Origin: Fomitopsis serialis
Taxonomy: Eukaryota > Basidiomycota > Agaricomycetes > Polyporales > Fomitopsidaceae
Reading direction: 5' to 3'
Assembly: GCF_022376445.1 (NCBI RefSeq)
Contig: NW_025955231.1
Span: forward strand, 1-53,544
Length of the DNA: 53,544 nt
The position numbers were made by a program, and so were the translations under genes. Shown in pieces: positions 34,413 to 43,690 of this stretch. The notes beneath the pieces are model-generated. The model saw nothing but the letters and a program-made list of their open reading frames with translations, had not been told where the DNA came from and ran no database searches. Each line of letters begins with the position of its first letter. Within the stretch, counting starts at the first letter, position 1.

Positions 34413-36061
34413 ATGTATGCACAGGCGACGCCCCCCTCTTCCTCGCCGTATCTGCCGCACCCAGTACCACAGCAGCCGTATGCGGGCTACGACCGCTTCG
34501 ACGCCCTCCCACGTCCGTCCTCTCGTCCCTCCGGCTCCCCCTCTCGCCCACCACGCGGCTCGCCACGGCCGCCAGGCCCCTCAGAGCAAGCCTACGACGA
34601 CTATGCATACGATAATGGCTCACCGACACCCCCTGACCCGGACGGCGATGACTTCTACGCTTCCCAAGCAGACTTCCGCGACCAGCAGCAGTATGCCGCT
34701 CCGTCCGTCGCCACTCAGTCCGTCCGAGCACCGTCTCCGCCGCCTGGTCCCATTCTCGACCACTCTCATCTTCGGCCAGGAAATCAGGCTGCCCTCCTCT
34801 CTCATGAACGCACGCTCGAGCTCTACCGCGCGAACGCGAAGAAGACCCAGGACCCTGACCTCCAGTTCGAATTTGCAGTCTTCATGATCGATGCTTCCAA
34901 GACAATGCCCATGCCAGTGCCTACGCTTGGTAACGTCATGGAGATCGAGAAGGCTGAGCAGAAGCGGGAGGACCTCATCCGCGAGGCGATGGCCTTACTC
35001 AAACGACTCGCCGACCGGGGACACATGCCATCACAGTACTTCCTCGCCGACTGCTATGCAAACGGTATCGGCACGCACAAGAACCGACAGGACTTCGACC
35101 ACGCGTTCCCTCTCTTCGTGCTCGCCGCGAAGCATGGGCACCCCGACGCCGCATACCGTGCAGGGACGTGTTGCGAGAACGGCTGGGGGTGCCGCCGCGA
35201 GTCCGCCAAGGCGGTGCAGTTCTACAAGAAGAGTGCCGCCGCGGGTCACCCGGGCGCGCTGTACCGGTTAGGCATTGCCTACCTCAACGGCGAGCTTGGG
35301 CTGTCGAAGAGCCCGCGCGAGGGCGTCTCGTTCCTCAAGCGGTCCGCAGAGCATGCGACGGCGGAGTTCCCGCACGCGCTGCACGAGCTGGCTCTGCTAC
35401 ACGAGCGTGGTATCGACAACGTTTTGTTCGTCGACTACGAATACTCGGCGGAACTACTTGCGCAAGCGGCAGAGCTAGGCTATGCACCGAGCGCGTACCG
35501 GCTAGGGGAATGCTACGAGTATGGCAAGATGGGCTGTCCGCAGGACCCAGCGTTGTCAATACATTACTATGTGAGTCGTCATTAACCTCTCTGTCCCCTC
35601 TCTCACTACTTGCCTCTAGAACATCGCCGCGCAACAGAATCACCGCGACGCATGCTTCGCGCTAACGGCGTGGTATCTTGTCGGCTCACCCGGTGTACTC
35701 CCTCAGTCGGACACTGAGGCGTTCTTATGGGCCAAGAAGGCGGGCGAAGCGGGGCTCGTGAAGGCGATGTACGCGGTAGGGTACTTCCTCGAGGTCGGCA
35801 TCGGAACAGAGCCCAGTATGGCCGAGTGCGTCCATCCCTTCCTCATCTTTGTGCTGCCCAGTCGAACCTTCCCACAGAGCAACGACGTGGTACAAAAAGG
35901 CCGCCGAGCATGGCGACAAGCGTGCGACTGCTCGTCTCAAGGGCCACGGTCCAATATCGGCCCCCGGTGGCGCAGGCTCTGTCCTACACCGCAACTCGGG
36001 CGACGACGCGTCCACCAACTCAGGTAAGGGTGGAAAGGACAAGGATTGCGTCATCATGTAG
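34413..36061 (+). CDS. SKT5: Skt5/Chs4-like chitin synthase activator, Sel1 repeats and CaaX box
   Basis: Exons 34413-35570, 35620-35825 and 35878-36061 give 515 residues with no indel. The N-terminal 130 residues are Pro/Ser/Tyr-rich and disordered (MYAQATPPSSSPYLPHPVPQ). At least six Sel1-like repeats follow (AMALLKRLADRGHMPSQYFL, AFPLFVLAAKHGHPDAAYRA, AVQFYKKSAAAGHPGALYRL, GVSFLKRSAEHATAEFPHAL, AELLAQAAELGYAPSAYRLG, AFLWAKKAGEAGLVKAMYAV and WYKKAAEHGDKRA). The protein ends KGGKDKDCVIM, a farnesyl-type CaaX box (CVIM), matching Skt5/Chs4, which is prenylated and recruits chitin synthase III to the bud neck or septum. A stop lies just upstream of the chosen ATG in frame. An upstream segment (34270-34410) might encode more N-terminus in another frame. 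It starts 244 bp after the DnaJ gene, same strand. Confidence 0.9.
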
Positions 36062-36554
36062 AGAAGTGCGTAGCAAGACCGGCGGGGTGGCATTCGTGCG
36101 TATGGAGTATATATCGATACGGACTTCAGTTTGGACTGCTACTGTATGACTACTACCATTATTCTACGCCAGTGCCGACGAACAATGATTTGGGTAGAAC
36201 ATTGGTGTGCTACATGCTTTCCAGCCACTCGAGCACGCTGCAGCCGTTCACGGCGACGCCAAGAGCAGAGGCGCGATATTCGTAGCATCCGTCGATCTCA
36301 AACGCACTGGCCTGCTCGCATGTATTTCCCCAGGGAGCACCCGGGGTCGGGTGCCGTGGAAGCAACTACACGGCCGTCGAAAGCGGAGCGTTCAGACCAC
36401 ATTTCGACTCGTGAGAGGCCACGTAACGGGCCAGTGATCGCCCCGCGAGCTGGCTTGGAAGCCGAGTGAGTTTGTGCCCCTCCTCCTCCACCTACCGTTC
36501 CCACACTTAGTCACTAATTAGTAATGTAGTCTCGGTGGTTACATCAATACTAAT
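36062..36554. other. Boundary between host genes and the repeat-built region
   Basis: This is the 3' flank of the Skt5-like gene. No coding signal and no match to the hairpin elements until the first head sequence at 36555, so the left border of the element region is probably near there. Confidence 0.4.
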
Positions 36555-36586
36555 TTATAGGGGATTTTCGACCAATATTCGGGGTC
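36555..36586 (+). repeat. Element head, copy 1
   Basis: It begins TTATAGGGGATTTTCGACC and continues CAATATTCGGGGTC. The same 32 bases occur at 37191 and 40220. Unlike those, this copy is followed by A/T-rich sequence instead of the paired palindromes, so it is a solo or truncated head. Confidence 0.8.
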
Positions 36587-36712
36587 TATGGTGTTCGTTT
36601 TGATTCAAAAATCAAATCACCCGCTTTTTCTGAACACCGCACAAATATCGATCGGCGCGAGCGCGTCAGCAAAATCACGTTGCGCACGCGAACAATTCAC
36701 CGCGCGCGCGAT

Positions 36713-36759
36713 TTTCTTCGTCCGCGCGATTTTTTTTCTGTCCGCGCGATTTTTTTTGG
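36713..36759 (+). repeat. Short tandem motif CCGCGCGATTTTTTTT
   Basis: Three close copies of the form (G)TCCGCGCGATTTT..., separated by a few bases, after a related CGCGCGCGATTTTC. Each joins an alternating CG block to a T run. Confidence 0.6.
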
Positions 36760-36939
36760 ATGTTCGTAGTACCTATGGAATGTCAGTACAGCATGTACGC
36801 TTACTCCGTCGAGCGAGTAAGCAATGTGATGATGCTCTGTGGCTTACTCGCACCGAGAACCGCCGTATGATGCGTGGGAACTTCAGCCACATCCTGCCAA
36901 ACTCGGCATATGCCCGCCTATGGCTGGTAGGAAAGTGGA

Positions 36940-37155
36940 TGGGGGAACCCACTGTAAGCCATGGAACCGTCGGGAATGCACTGTGGGCATGCAAACACAG
37001 TGTATTCCCGATGGTTTGTGTAGTTTGAACGCATGGTGGGCTCAGGACAGGGGGAGTGCACTGGGACCGGGCGTGGGAAAGTCAGCCACTTGGGCCGAAC
37101 CTCGCCTGCCCGGGCCAGGAATTACATGGGGGAGCCCACTGTAAGCCACAGAATG
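36940..37155. repeat. Direct repeat pair ATGGGGGA(A/G)CCCACTGTAAGCC
   Basis: ATGGGGGAACCCACTGTAAGCC at about 36940 recurs as ATGGGGGAGCCCACTGTAAGCC at about 37126, with loosely similar flanks. They lie between head copies 1 and 2. Confidence 0.55.
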
Positions 37156-37190
37156 AATGGGGAATCGTTTGAATACATAGGAAACGGTGA

Positions 37191-37394
37191 TTATAGGGGA
37201 TTTTCGACCAATGTTCGGGGTCAGGGCGGGGTCAGGGCGAGGTTTTCACAAAAAACTGGACCTCTGCACATGAGGAACACCCAACAATTTCCTGTTTCCT
37301 TACCCGCACTCGCGCTACATGCGCCATTGCGGGTAAACGACCACTGTCCGAGACCGTTACCCACACTCGCGCTACAGCGCAGATGCGGGTGAAT
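37191..37394 (+). repeat. Element head module, copy 2 (head plus two palindromes)
   Basis: TTATAGGGGATTTTCGACC at 37191, then CACAAAAAACTGGACCTCTG, then two palindromes at 37300-37336 and 37357-37392. The whole 204-bp module is about 85-90% identical to 40220-40422. The palindromes have arms ACCCGCACTCGCG and GCGGGTAA around a short centre. Confidence 0.85.
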
Positions 37395-37510
37395 AGAGGG
37401 ATCGTTACTCTACACAACACACTAACACAGTACAGTAATAATATAGCTACGTCAATGATTCATGCGTCACTCATACACTTACTACCGAATACCCATTTTG
37501 TAGGGGTATT

Positions 37511-37877
37511 TTACCCCCTTTCGCGCTGCCGGCACGAGTGCGGGTAAAGAAGCTTACGAATCAGTCATTTACCCGCACTCGCGCCGACGGCGCCAATGCG
37601 GGTAACGACACACTAATTATGTGACACGTTACCCGCACTCGCGTCGCCAGCGCGAGTGCGGGTAAATAACGATAGAATTACATGAACAGTACCCGCACTC
37701 GCGCCGGCGACGCGAGTGCAGGTAGTTGTAGTACAATTTGATGTACCGTTACCCGCACTCGCGTCGCCGGCGCGAGTGCGGATAAATAACGATAGACCGG
37801 TAGCATTGAGAGACCGGATCCATTGATCTTAATCGGTATCTTTACCCGCACTCGCGCTGGCTGCGCGAGTGCGGGTA
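37511..37877. repeat. Palindrome array upstream of ParB-like gene copy 1
   Basis: Six imperfect inverted repeats of 35-37 bp at 37511-37547, 37569-37605, 37629-37665, 37690-37724, 37749-37785 and 37842-37877. The consensus arms are TTACCCGCACTCGCG and CGCGAGTGCGGGTAA with a GC-rich centre of variable sequence. The spacer is about 22-25 bp, longer before the last. The first unit is a variant (TTACCCCCTTTCGCGCTG) that recurs as the first unit of the array at 40541. The array ends 149 bp before the gene's start codon. Confidence 0.92.
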
Positions 37878-38025
37878 ATGTCACACGATCATGTGCTTCG
37901 GACGTATCCGTAGCCATGCGTTCGGGGCACACTTACCTTGTTAAACATACGCCCACAGATCGATCGCGCGTTCGCGCACATCTCTACGCTCTTCATCTCA
38001 CTCTGCTTGTCATCTGTGCTGTGCC

Positions 38026-40365
38026 ATGTCTGACCGTGGCTCGTCTCGGTCGCCTGGGCCTTCGGATCAGTCGCTGCAGTATGAAGATGTACGTACCGTT
38101 ATCAAATCAGTGGCCGATCGACACTGACAGTTGTCAATGTAGATTCAACCGGACTTGGACGTGATCGGGGGGATCCCAATGCCCATGACGGCCGGTCAGG
38201 GCGCTGAACAGGATCGGGAGGCTGAGCTTCTCGCAGAGGCGGCGGAAGCATGCCTCGGCTTCACGCTCGTGCCGGCATCGCCCTGGCTTATGAGAGCAAT
38301 GCAGGTCGACTACTTGTACCAACGTTGGAACCCGCGCCCGCTCGATGCTCACCACCGCGAGGGTATCGTGAAAGACCTGAAGCACGAGCCTCGCAACGTA
38401 CTCAAGGAGAACGCGCTTCTGCTCGCCGTACCGGGTGGATCGGTCAGCCCCGAGTCGTTCATCGTGTCAGGTCACAAGGGCTCGAAGACGCCAAAGCTGC
38501 AGCTTGCAGCCCAGGCGATTGAGGACGAGAAATCGAAGGTCGTGCTTGACGTGATCGCCGGGCAGCATCGCCTGCACGCGTCTGCCGACTGGCACCAGGA
38601 CGGTGAGAATGCGATCGTGCGCACGGAGAAGCGCGTGGACGATTGGAAGGCCTCGTTCAAGACATCGGAGGCGTGGAGGGCCGAACTCAAGCAACGTGAA
38701 CAGGACGTGGAGAATGCGCATGCGTACATGCACGAGCGGGCGTGGTGGTTGGCGGAGGTCTTCGATAGCGGTGCGTTCATATGTTCTCACAAATCTCGCA
38801 CGATCACTCATACCATCCTTAGATAAACTCTCACCTGCGGCGATCAACACGCTCGCGCGAAACCGCGACGCACGGAAGAAGGTGGAGGGGGATCAAGAGA
38901 AGTTTACGATGGAGATGAAGTCGCTGTGTGAGATCAAACCGTCGCAACTCGTCCAAGTCCTGCGCGATAAGCAGGAGACCCACAAGGAGGCTCAGCAGGC
39001 GGAACGACAGGTCAAGGGCGGGCACCACGCGAACACGATGTTCTCGCGCATCGTGCACTGTCTTCCGCTCGCACGATTCTGCATCGCACTCACGTCGCTC
39101 GGGTCCCACTTTGAGAATACCGGCATCATGCGGTGGCGAGAACTCGAGCAGGAAGCGACGACGACGTTTGGAGTGAGTATCAGGTTAATCCATTTTGATT
39201 GTGGCTAACTATCTACGTCATACAGGCGGTCATCTACCCCGTCCTCGACTTGCACCGGACGATGGGCCTGATCGGCTCGAAGCAGGATTTCCCGCTGTCG
39301 GACGACAAGGTTACGCAAGCATGTACGGACTGGGACGCGTTCGTACACGCACACCATGCGAAGGAGGGCGAGAAGATATACGGTGCGGACGGCCAGGAGA
39401 GTGCCGCGCTGGACACCATCAAGGAGTACGGTACGATGAACCGGCTTCGGTCAGCGTTCCTGCGTGCGGTGCCCGACTACTCTATGTACACTCCGGAAGT
39501 CTTCGAGGCTCTGGAGATCTTGCACCAGAAGCACATCGTCGAGGACGATCCGCGCCTGCTGTATCTGTGGACGACTGACGCGTGCAAGCAGATGCGTGCG
39601 TACGGTGATGCGTTGCATGCTGCCATGGCTGACCTCCTGCCATGCGACACGGATGCGGAGATTGCGCATCGTGCAGCGGTCCTCGCGCGTATCCGGTTCG
39701 TGTACCATCCGTGGAGTGTGGAGGCGCAGGGCGCCGCGGTTGTCACGGCCGCACCGCTGATCACGCACGGCTTGATTTCGTGCCTGTTGGTTGACCGTGC
39801 GACGCACGAGTTGGGATGGATCTGGGTAAGTACATCGCTCCGTGCTCTGGTGATTGTTACTCACCGGTGTCAGCTCGCGTTCGTGCTCGAGCCGATGTCA
39901 CTGTTTGCTTGTGCGGTCGGCAACGACCTGCGCTACAAGTCGGCCGGTGCCTTGGTGGGCGCGTTGACTGCGCTTGAGCTGATGGGCGGTCTGAAGAAGC
40001 ACATTGGGCCAGTGAGCGAGAGCCTGGCTGCGAAGGTCAGTGGTACAACATACAGATCGGAGACTGTGCTCACCGGATGATGTCAGATCGTGATGTTGTC
40101 GTGGGCAAAACGGACGCGGTTCATGCCGTTGCTGGCCTACTGTTACGGGAGGCTGACCGCTCAGCAGATCGAGTTCGACACCGAGTACAAGCACATACGT
40201 ACCGGGATGGACAAGCCGATTATAGGGGATTTTCGACCAATATTCGGGGTCAGGGAGGGGTCAGGGGCAGATTTTCACAAAAAACTGGACCTCTGCGCAT
40301 GGAGAACACCCATCAATTTCCCATTTCCCTACCCGCACTCGCGCTACGTGCGCCATTGCGGGTAA
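38026..40365 (+). pseudogene. ParB/DGQHR-like orphan gene, copy 1, truncated in exon 6
   Basis: Copy of the gene at 43691 with about 99% identity. Exons: 38026-38088, 38143-38770, 38823-39172, 39226-39825, 39874-40035 and 40087 onward. All introns and the AGQHR motif are preserved. Identity to copy 2 stops at 40221 (after the codons for DKPI), where the element head TTATAGGGG takes over. The frame then reads about 47 foreign codons into the head and palindrome sequence and stops at 40365. The protein would have roughly 660 native residues instead of 1,380. Small differences from copy 2 include one Asp/Asn and one Trp/Arg change and one base in intron 2. Whether this short form is expressed is unknown; its N-terminal ParB-like region would be intact. 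Confidence 0.85.
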
Positions 40366-40422
40366 ACGACCACTGTCCGAGACAGTTACCCGCACTCGCG
40401 CTACAGCGCAGGTGGGGGTTAA
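40220..40422 (+). repeat. Element head module, copy 3, inserted in ParB-like gene copy 1
   Basis: TTATAGGGGATTTTCGACC at 40220, with palindromes at 40330-40365 and 40386-40420. It matches 37191-37394 throughout. Its left edge is exactly the point where ParB-like copy 1 loses identity with copy 2, marking an insertion or recombination breakpoint. Confidence 0.85.
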
Positions 40423-40540
40423 TGCGTGAGTCATCACAGTACATACTGGTTCATAGACACTACCTGAATATATACACACACAAAGGAAACCCATACATTC
40501 TGTGTCAATGGCACACAATGTCTTGTTTTATGCACATGCG

Positions 40541-40754
40541 TTACCCCCTTTCGCGCTGGCGGGGCGAGTGCGGGTAAGGAACCCTACGACACAGCAATTT
40601 ACCCACATCCGCGCTGTCGGCGCCAATGCGGGTAGTGTTGTGTCAAATATGCTACACGTTACCCGCATCGGCGCAGGCAGCGCGGATGCGGGTAGATCGT
40701 TATAGAAATGTACACGCGTTACCCGCACTCGCGCCGACAGCACGGATGCGGGTA
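40541..40754. repeat. Palindrome array upstream of the 231-residue orphan gene
   Basis: Four inverted repeats at 40541-40577, 40599-40634, 40659-40694 and 40719-40754, the same family as at 37511 but with more varied arms (for example ACCCGCATCGGCGC...GCGCGGATGCGGGT, keeping the pairing). The first unit shares the TTACCCCCTTTCGCGCTG variant with 37511, so the two arrays are homologous. The array ends 61 bp before the next start codon. Confidence 0.9.
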
Positions 40755-40814
40755 GTGTGGTTGATATCTCAGACGCATGCTGAGATGCCTCCGATATCTA
40801 CATGTCACTGAACG

Positions 40815-41635
40815 ATGCTCCCAGCTCTACAAGATCCATCTCCAATGAATGTCTCTCGCATGTTGTGCCTGCCGTCAATGATCGAGTACTGTCAGCGTGG
40901 CGAACTGGAGCGTGGCGATCCGCCGCAGTGCAACATTCTCGTGACCGCCGACAAGTTCGAGAAGATAGGACAGCAGATGCCGACGGTGTCCATGTTTGCG
41001 ATCTGGTATAGAGGCAGAGTGGCTGTCCATGACGACATGGTAGCCCCAGTGCTTGCAGATGACGAGCAACACATCTGGGACAACGCGGCCCATATCGCCA
41101 TGCTCTTTGTTCGTCTGCAATATCTTGCTTCATCCGAAGCAGACGGCAAGAACGACAAGTTGATCAAGGATGCGCGATGCTGTCTCACGGAGTACAAGGG
41201 TGCGTTATCCGTGAAACGGCATACAATGTACGACACTGAGGATCGAGCATGTACCAGATGCACTCGGGAGCTTGCTGTTCAAATGGCAGGCTAGATCGAC
41301 TTTGGATGGAGAGTCATCGACACTGAATGCAGGCACTGTGAAGGCACTGCTATCCATATGTGACGTCGCCATCACTCGCTCACCGGAGCCTCCACGAGGT
41401 GTTAGTGCGTTGCCGCAAGACGTACGCAGGCTTATCAGATCTCTGTATGCAACGAGTCGTCTCACTGCTCTCATTCTTGTTTTTATAGGAACACACTGGG
41501 GACGTCACCACAGACCTACCGTACACTGCACGCCTGCGCACCCGTCCATCTACCGCTCAGCATACCGGACCAGCAGTACGCGCGCAATCCAGCAGCCGTG
41601 GGAGAACTCGTGGTAGCATTCATCGTGGCGCTTGA
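40815..41635 (+). CDS. Orphan 231-residue protein, second cargo gene of the element family
   Basis: Three exons splice cleanly in frame: 40815-41199, 41258-41421 and 41489-41635. The middle is rich in helix-like sequence (CNILVTADKFEKIGQQMPTV, FAIWYRGRVAVHDDMVAPVL, WDNAAHIAMLFVRLQYLAS, ALGSLLFKWQARSTLDG, NAGTVKALLSICDVAITRSP). The C-terminus is basic and Ser/Arg-rich (SSSRGRTRGSIHRGA), possibly nucleic-acid binding. There is no similarity to the ParB-like protein and I do not recognise the family. A second ATG frame from 40802 overlaps but lacks protein-like sequence. It sits directly behind a palindrome array, as the ParB-like gene does, and is followed by stem-loops at 41781. Confidence 0.7.
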
Positions 41636-41780
41636 TCAACATATTAGGTTGGCCAGTCTGCTCGTCTGATTGCTCTCTGGTGCGTTCGCTGTGAATTGTG
41701 TTAATGTCATTTATTGTCTTGTTTCGTATGTGCCGTATGTCACGCTCGCCGACATGTGTTGTGAGTTGACGAGCGTCGCC

Positions 41781-41979
41781 AACCCGTGGCTTCGCCACGG
41801 GTTGACGGGGCGGTTCTTTCATTCACTGCTTCATGTCGCCCATAAGATTACAATGTTAATGCATGCCAGACCTGGGCTTCGCCACAGGTCTGGCAGTGGT
41901 TCTTTCATTCTGTGCTCCATGTTACTCCTACAATTACATGCTTGAGCCTGCCAGACCTGGGCTTCGCCACAGGTCTGGC
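41781..41979. repeat. Three stem-loops with GGCTTCGCC loops on an 84-bp period
   Basis: AACCCGTGGCTTCGCCACGGGTT at 41781-41803, then GCCAGACCTG...CAGGTCTGGC at 41866-41895 and again at 41950-41979. Each is followed by a related T-rich spacer (TTCTTTCATTC(A/T)...CTTCATGTTACTC). The stems differ between the first and later units but pair fully, showing compensatory change. They lie just after the orphan gene and could act as 3'-end structures or be a small repeat family. Confidence 0.8.
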
Positions 41980-42089
41980 AGCAATCTTTCATTCACTGCT
42001 TCATGTTACTCTTAAGATTACATGCTTGGGCCATGCCAGCCCATATCTGATTCATTCAATGCTGTGTGTTGCTCTTGTGGTTACATTTT

Positions 42090-42640
42090 TATTCAATATT
42101 TCCCGGTGTTTTCCCAGCACTGAGATTTCCTGTTTTCCTGGGATTGATATCTCATTTCCCTGGTCTAATTTCTACTGTTTTCCCAACACTGAGGTGTGTT
42201 TTCCTGGTACTTACTCCCATTATTGCCAGTGAAATGTGCCTTCCCATTATTTCCCGTTACTGAGGTGTCCTGTTTTCCCAATATTGATTTTTTCTCATAT
42301 TTAATTTCTACTTCCCAGGAGGAACCTATATACTGTTCTCTCTGTGCTAATCCACACTATTTTCCCTGGGACTGAGATGCCCTGTTCAAGTTTTCCCAGT
42401 ACTGAGTCCTGACATTGCTCAATTTTCCCGTTACTCATGCTTGCCATTAACATTGATTTTAGGCACACATTTCCCTACTCAATCTTTCCCATTGCATTTC
42501 CTTTGTGGTCTTTCAGTGCTAATTTCCCGGCACTGAGATGACCTATTTCCCAGCACTGAGTTGTGATTTTTCTTCCCATCACTCCGGCTTCCCATTTATG
42601 CACCTATGTGTACACTGTATGTATTTTTTTCTACTCATTT
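42090..42640. repeat. Pyrimidine-rich field of degenerate TTCCC-N-CACTGAG motifs
   Basis: TTTCCCRGYACTGAG-like words recur about ten times (for example near 42112, 42182, 42365, 42395, 42530 and 42550), interspersed with TGTTTTCC. One strand is strongly C+T rich. No coding potential. Confidence 0.6.
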
Positions 42641-43165
42641 TTCCCGGCACTTCGTGAAATTCCACCTCGGGGACACCTCGGGCTGGCTCGCGCAGGCGCC
42701 CGCGGGCGGCAGACGCCGGGAGCTTATGGGAGGAGGGTGCGCCACATGAGGCCACGCGGCGAACGTGGACGCCATGTGCTTTCCACGCGCGTTACGCGCG
42801 CCACATCGACACCGCCGTCGCCCTCCTTATAGATCGGGTCTCTGCTCAGTACTGCACGTCACTGACACTGTATAGCAACCACATGGTGTCTGTACTCGTA
42901 ACACCTCGGTGAGTTTATTGTTCCGTTTCATCACACTCACAATCAAGTGACTTACTTCTGATGATTATCAGCAGTCTCGTCTGAACACGGACTGCGATGT
43001 GTGTCGCTGATATCCTTACGCTCTCCATATTTGTACAATGTATCTCCTTGACGACATGATATACAATGGCGTGCATGATTGACCGTGTGTGTCTGCACCG
43101 CAACAGACCGTACACACGATGATCATGTTGCGATTCATATAAATTGTAACCGGACACTATGATAT
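42641..43165. other. Non-coding link before the second ParB-like unit
   Basis: A GC-rich block (42655-42830) with small inverted repeats such as CGCGCGTTACGCGCG, then A/T-richer sequence. No head sequence of the TTATAGGGG type was found, so this unit differs from the other two on its left side. Confidence 0.4.
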
Positions 43166-43172
43166 ACAGTCA

Positions 43173-43543
43173 TTTACCCGCACTCGCGCCGACAGCGCCA
43201 ATGCGGGTAACGACACACTAATTATGTGACACACTACCCGCACTCGCGCCGGCGGCGCGAGTGCGGGTAAACATCGATAGAATTACACAAACACTACCCG
43301 CACTCGCGTCGCCAGCGCGAGTGCGGGTAAATAACAATAGAATTACACGAACAGTACCCGCACTCGCGCCGGCGACGCGAGTGCGGGTAGTTGTAGTACG
43401 ATTTGATGTACCGTTACCCGCACTCGCGTCGCCGGCGCGAGTGCGGGTAAATAATGAAAGACCGGTAGCATTGAGAGACCGGATCCATTGATCTTAATCG
43501 GTATCTTTACCCGCACTCGCGCTGGCTGCGCGAGTGCGGGTAA
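43173..43543. repeat. Palindrome array upstream of ParB-like gene copy 2
   Basis: Six inverted repeats at 43173-43210, 43235-43270, 43295-43330, 43355-43389, 43414-43450 and 43506-43543. Similarity to 37561-37877 begins at about 43166 (CAGTCATTTACCCGC). Copy 2 has one extra unit, so arrays gain or lose units. The first five are on a 60-bp period. The array ends 148 bp before the start codon. Confidence 0.92.
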
Positions 43544-43690
43544 TGTCACACGATCATGTGCTTCGGACGTATCCGTAGCCATGCGTTCGGGGCACACTTA
43601 CCTTGTTAAACATACGCCCACAGATCGATCGCGCGTTCGCGCACATCTCTACGCTCTTCATCTCACTCTGCTTGTCATCTGTGCTGTGCC

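Noticed and set aside
37511..37877. Palindrome array as a CRISPR array
   Set aside because: Units are internally palindromic, vary in their centres, have short and related spacers, and lie in an intron-rich eukaryotic genome with no cas genes.
37678..37932. Minus-strand frame with LPALA..ARVRV repeats (also at 40528-40743, 43261-43491 and 43343-43597)
   Set aside because: These frames are translations of the palindrome arrays. Both strands give the same peptide because the units are inverted repeats; no start context or splice support.
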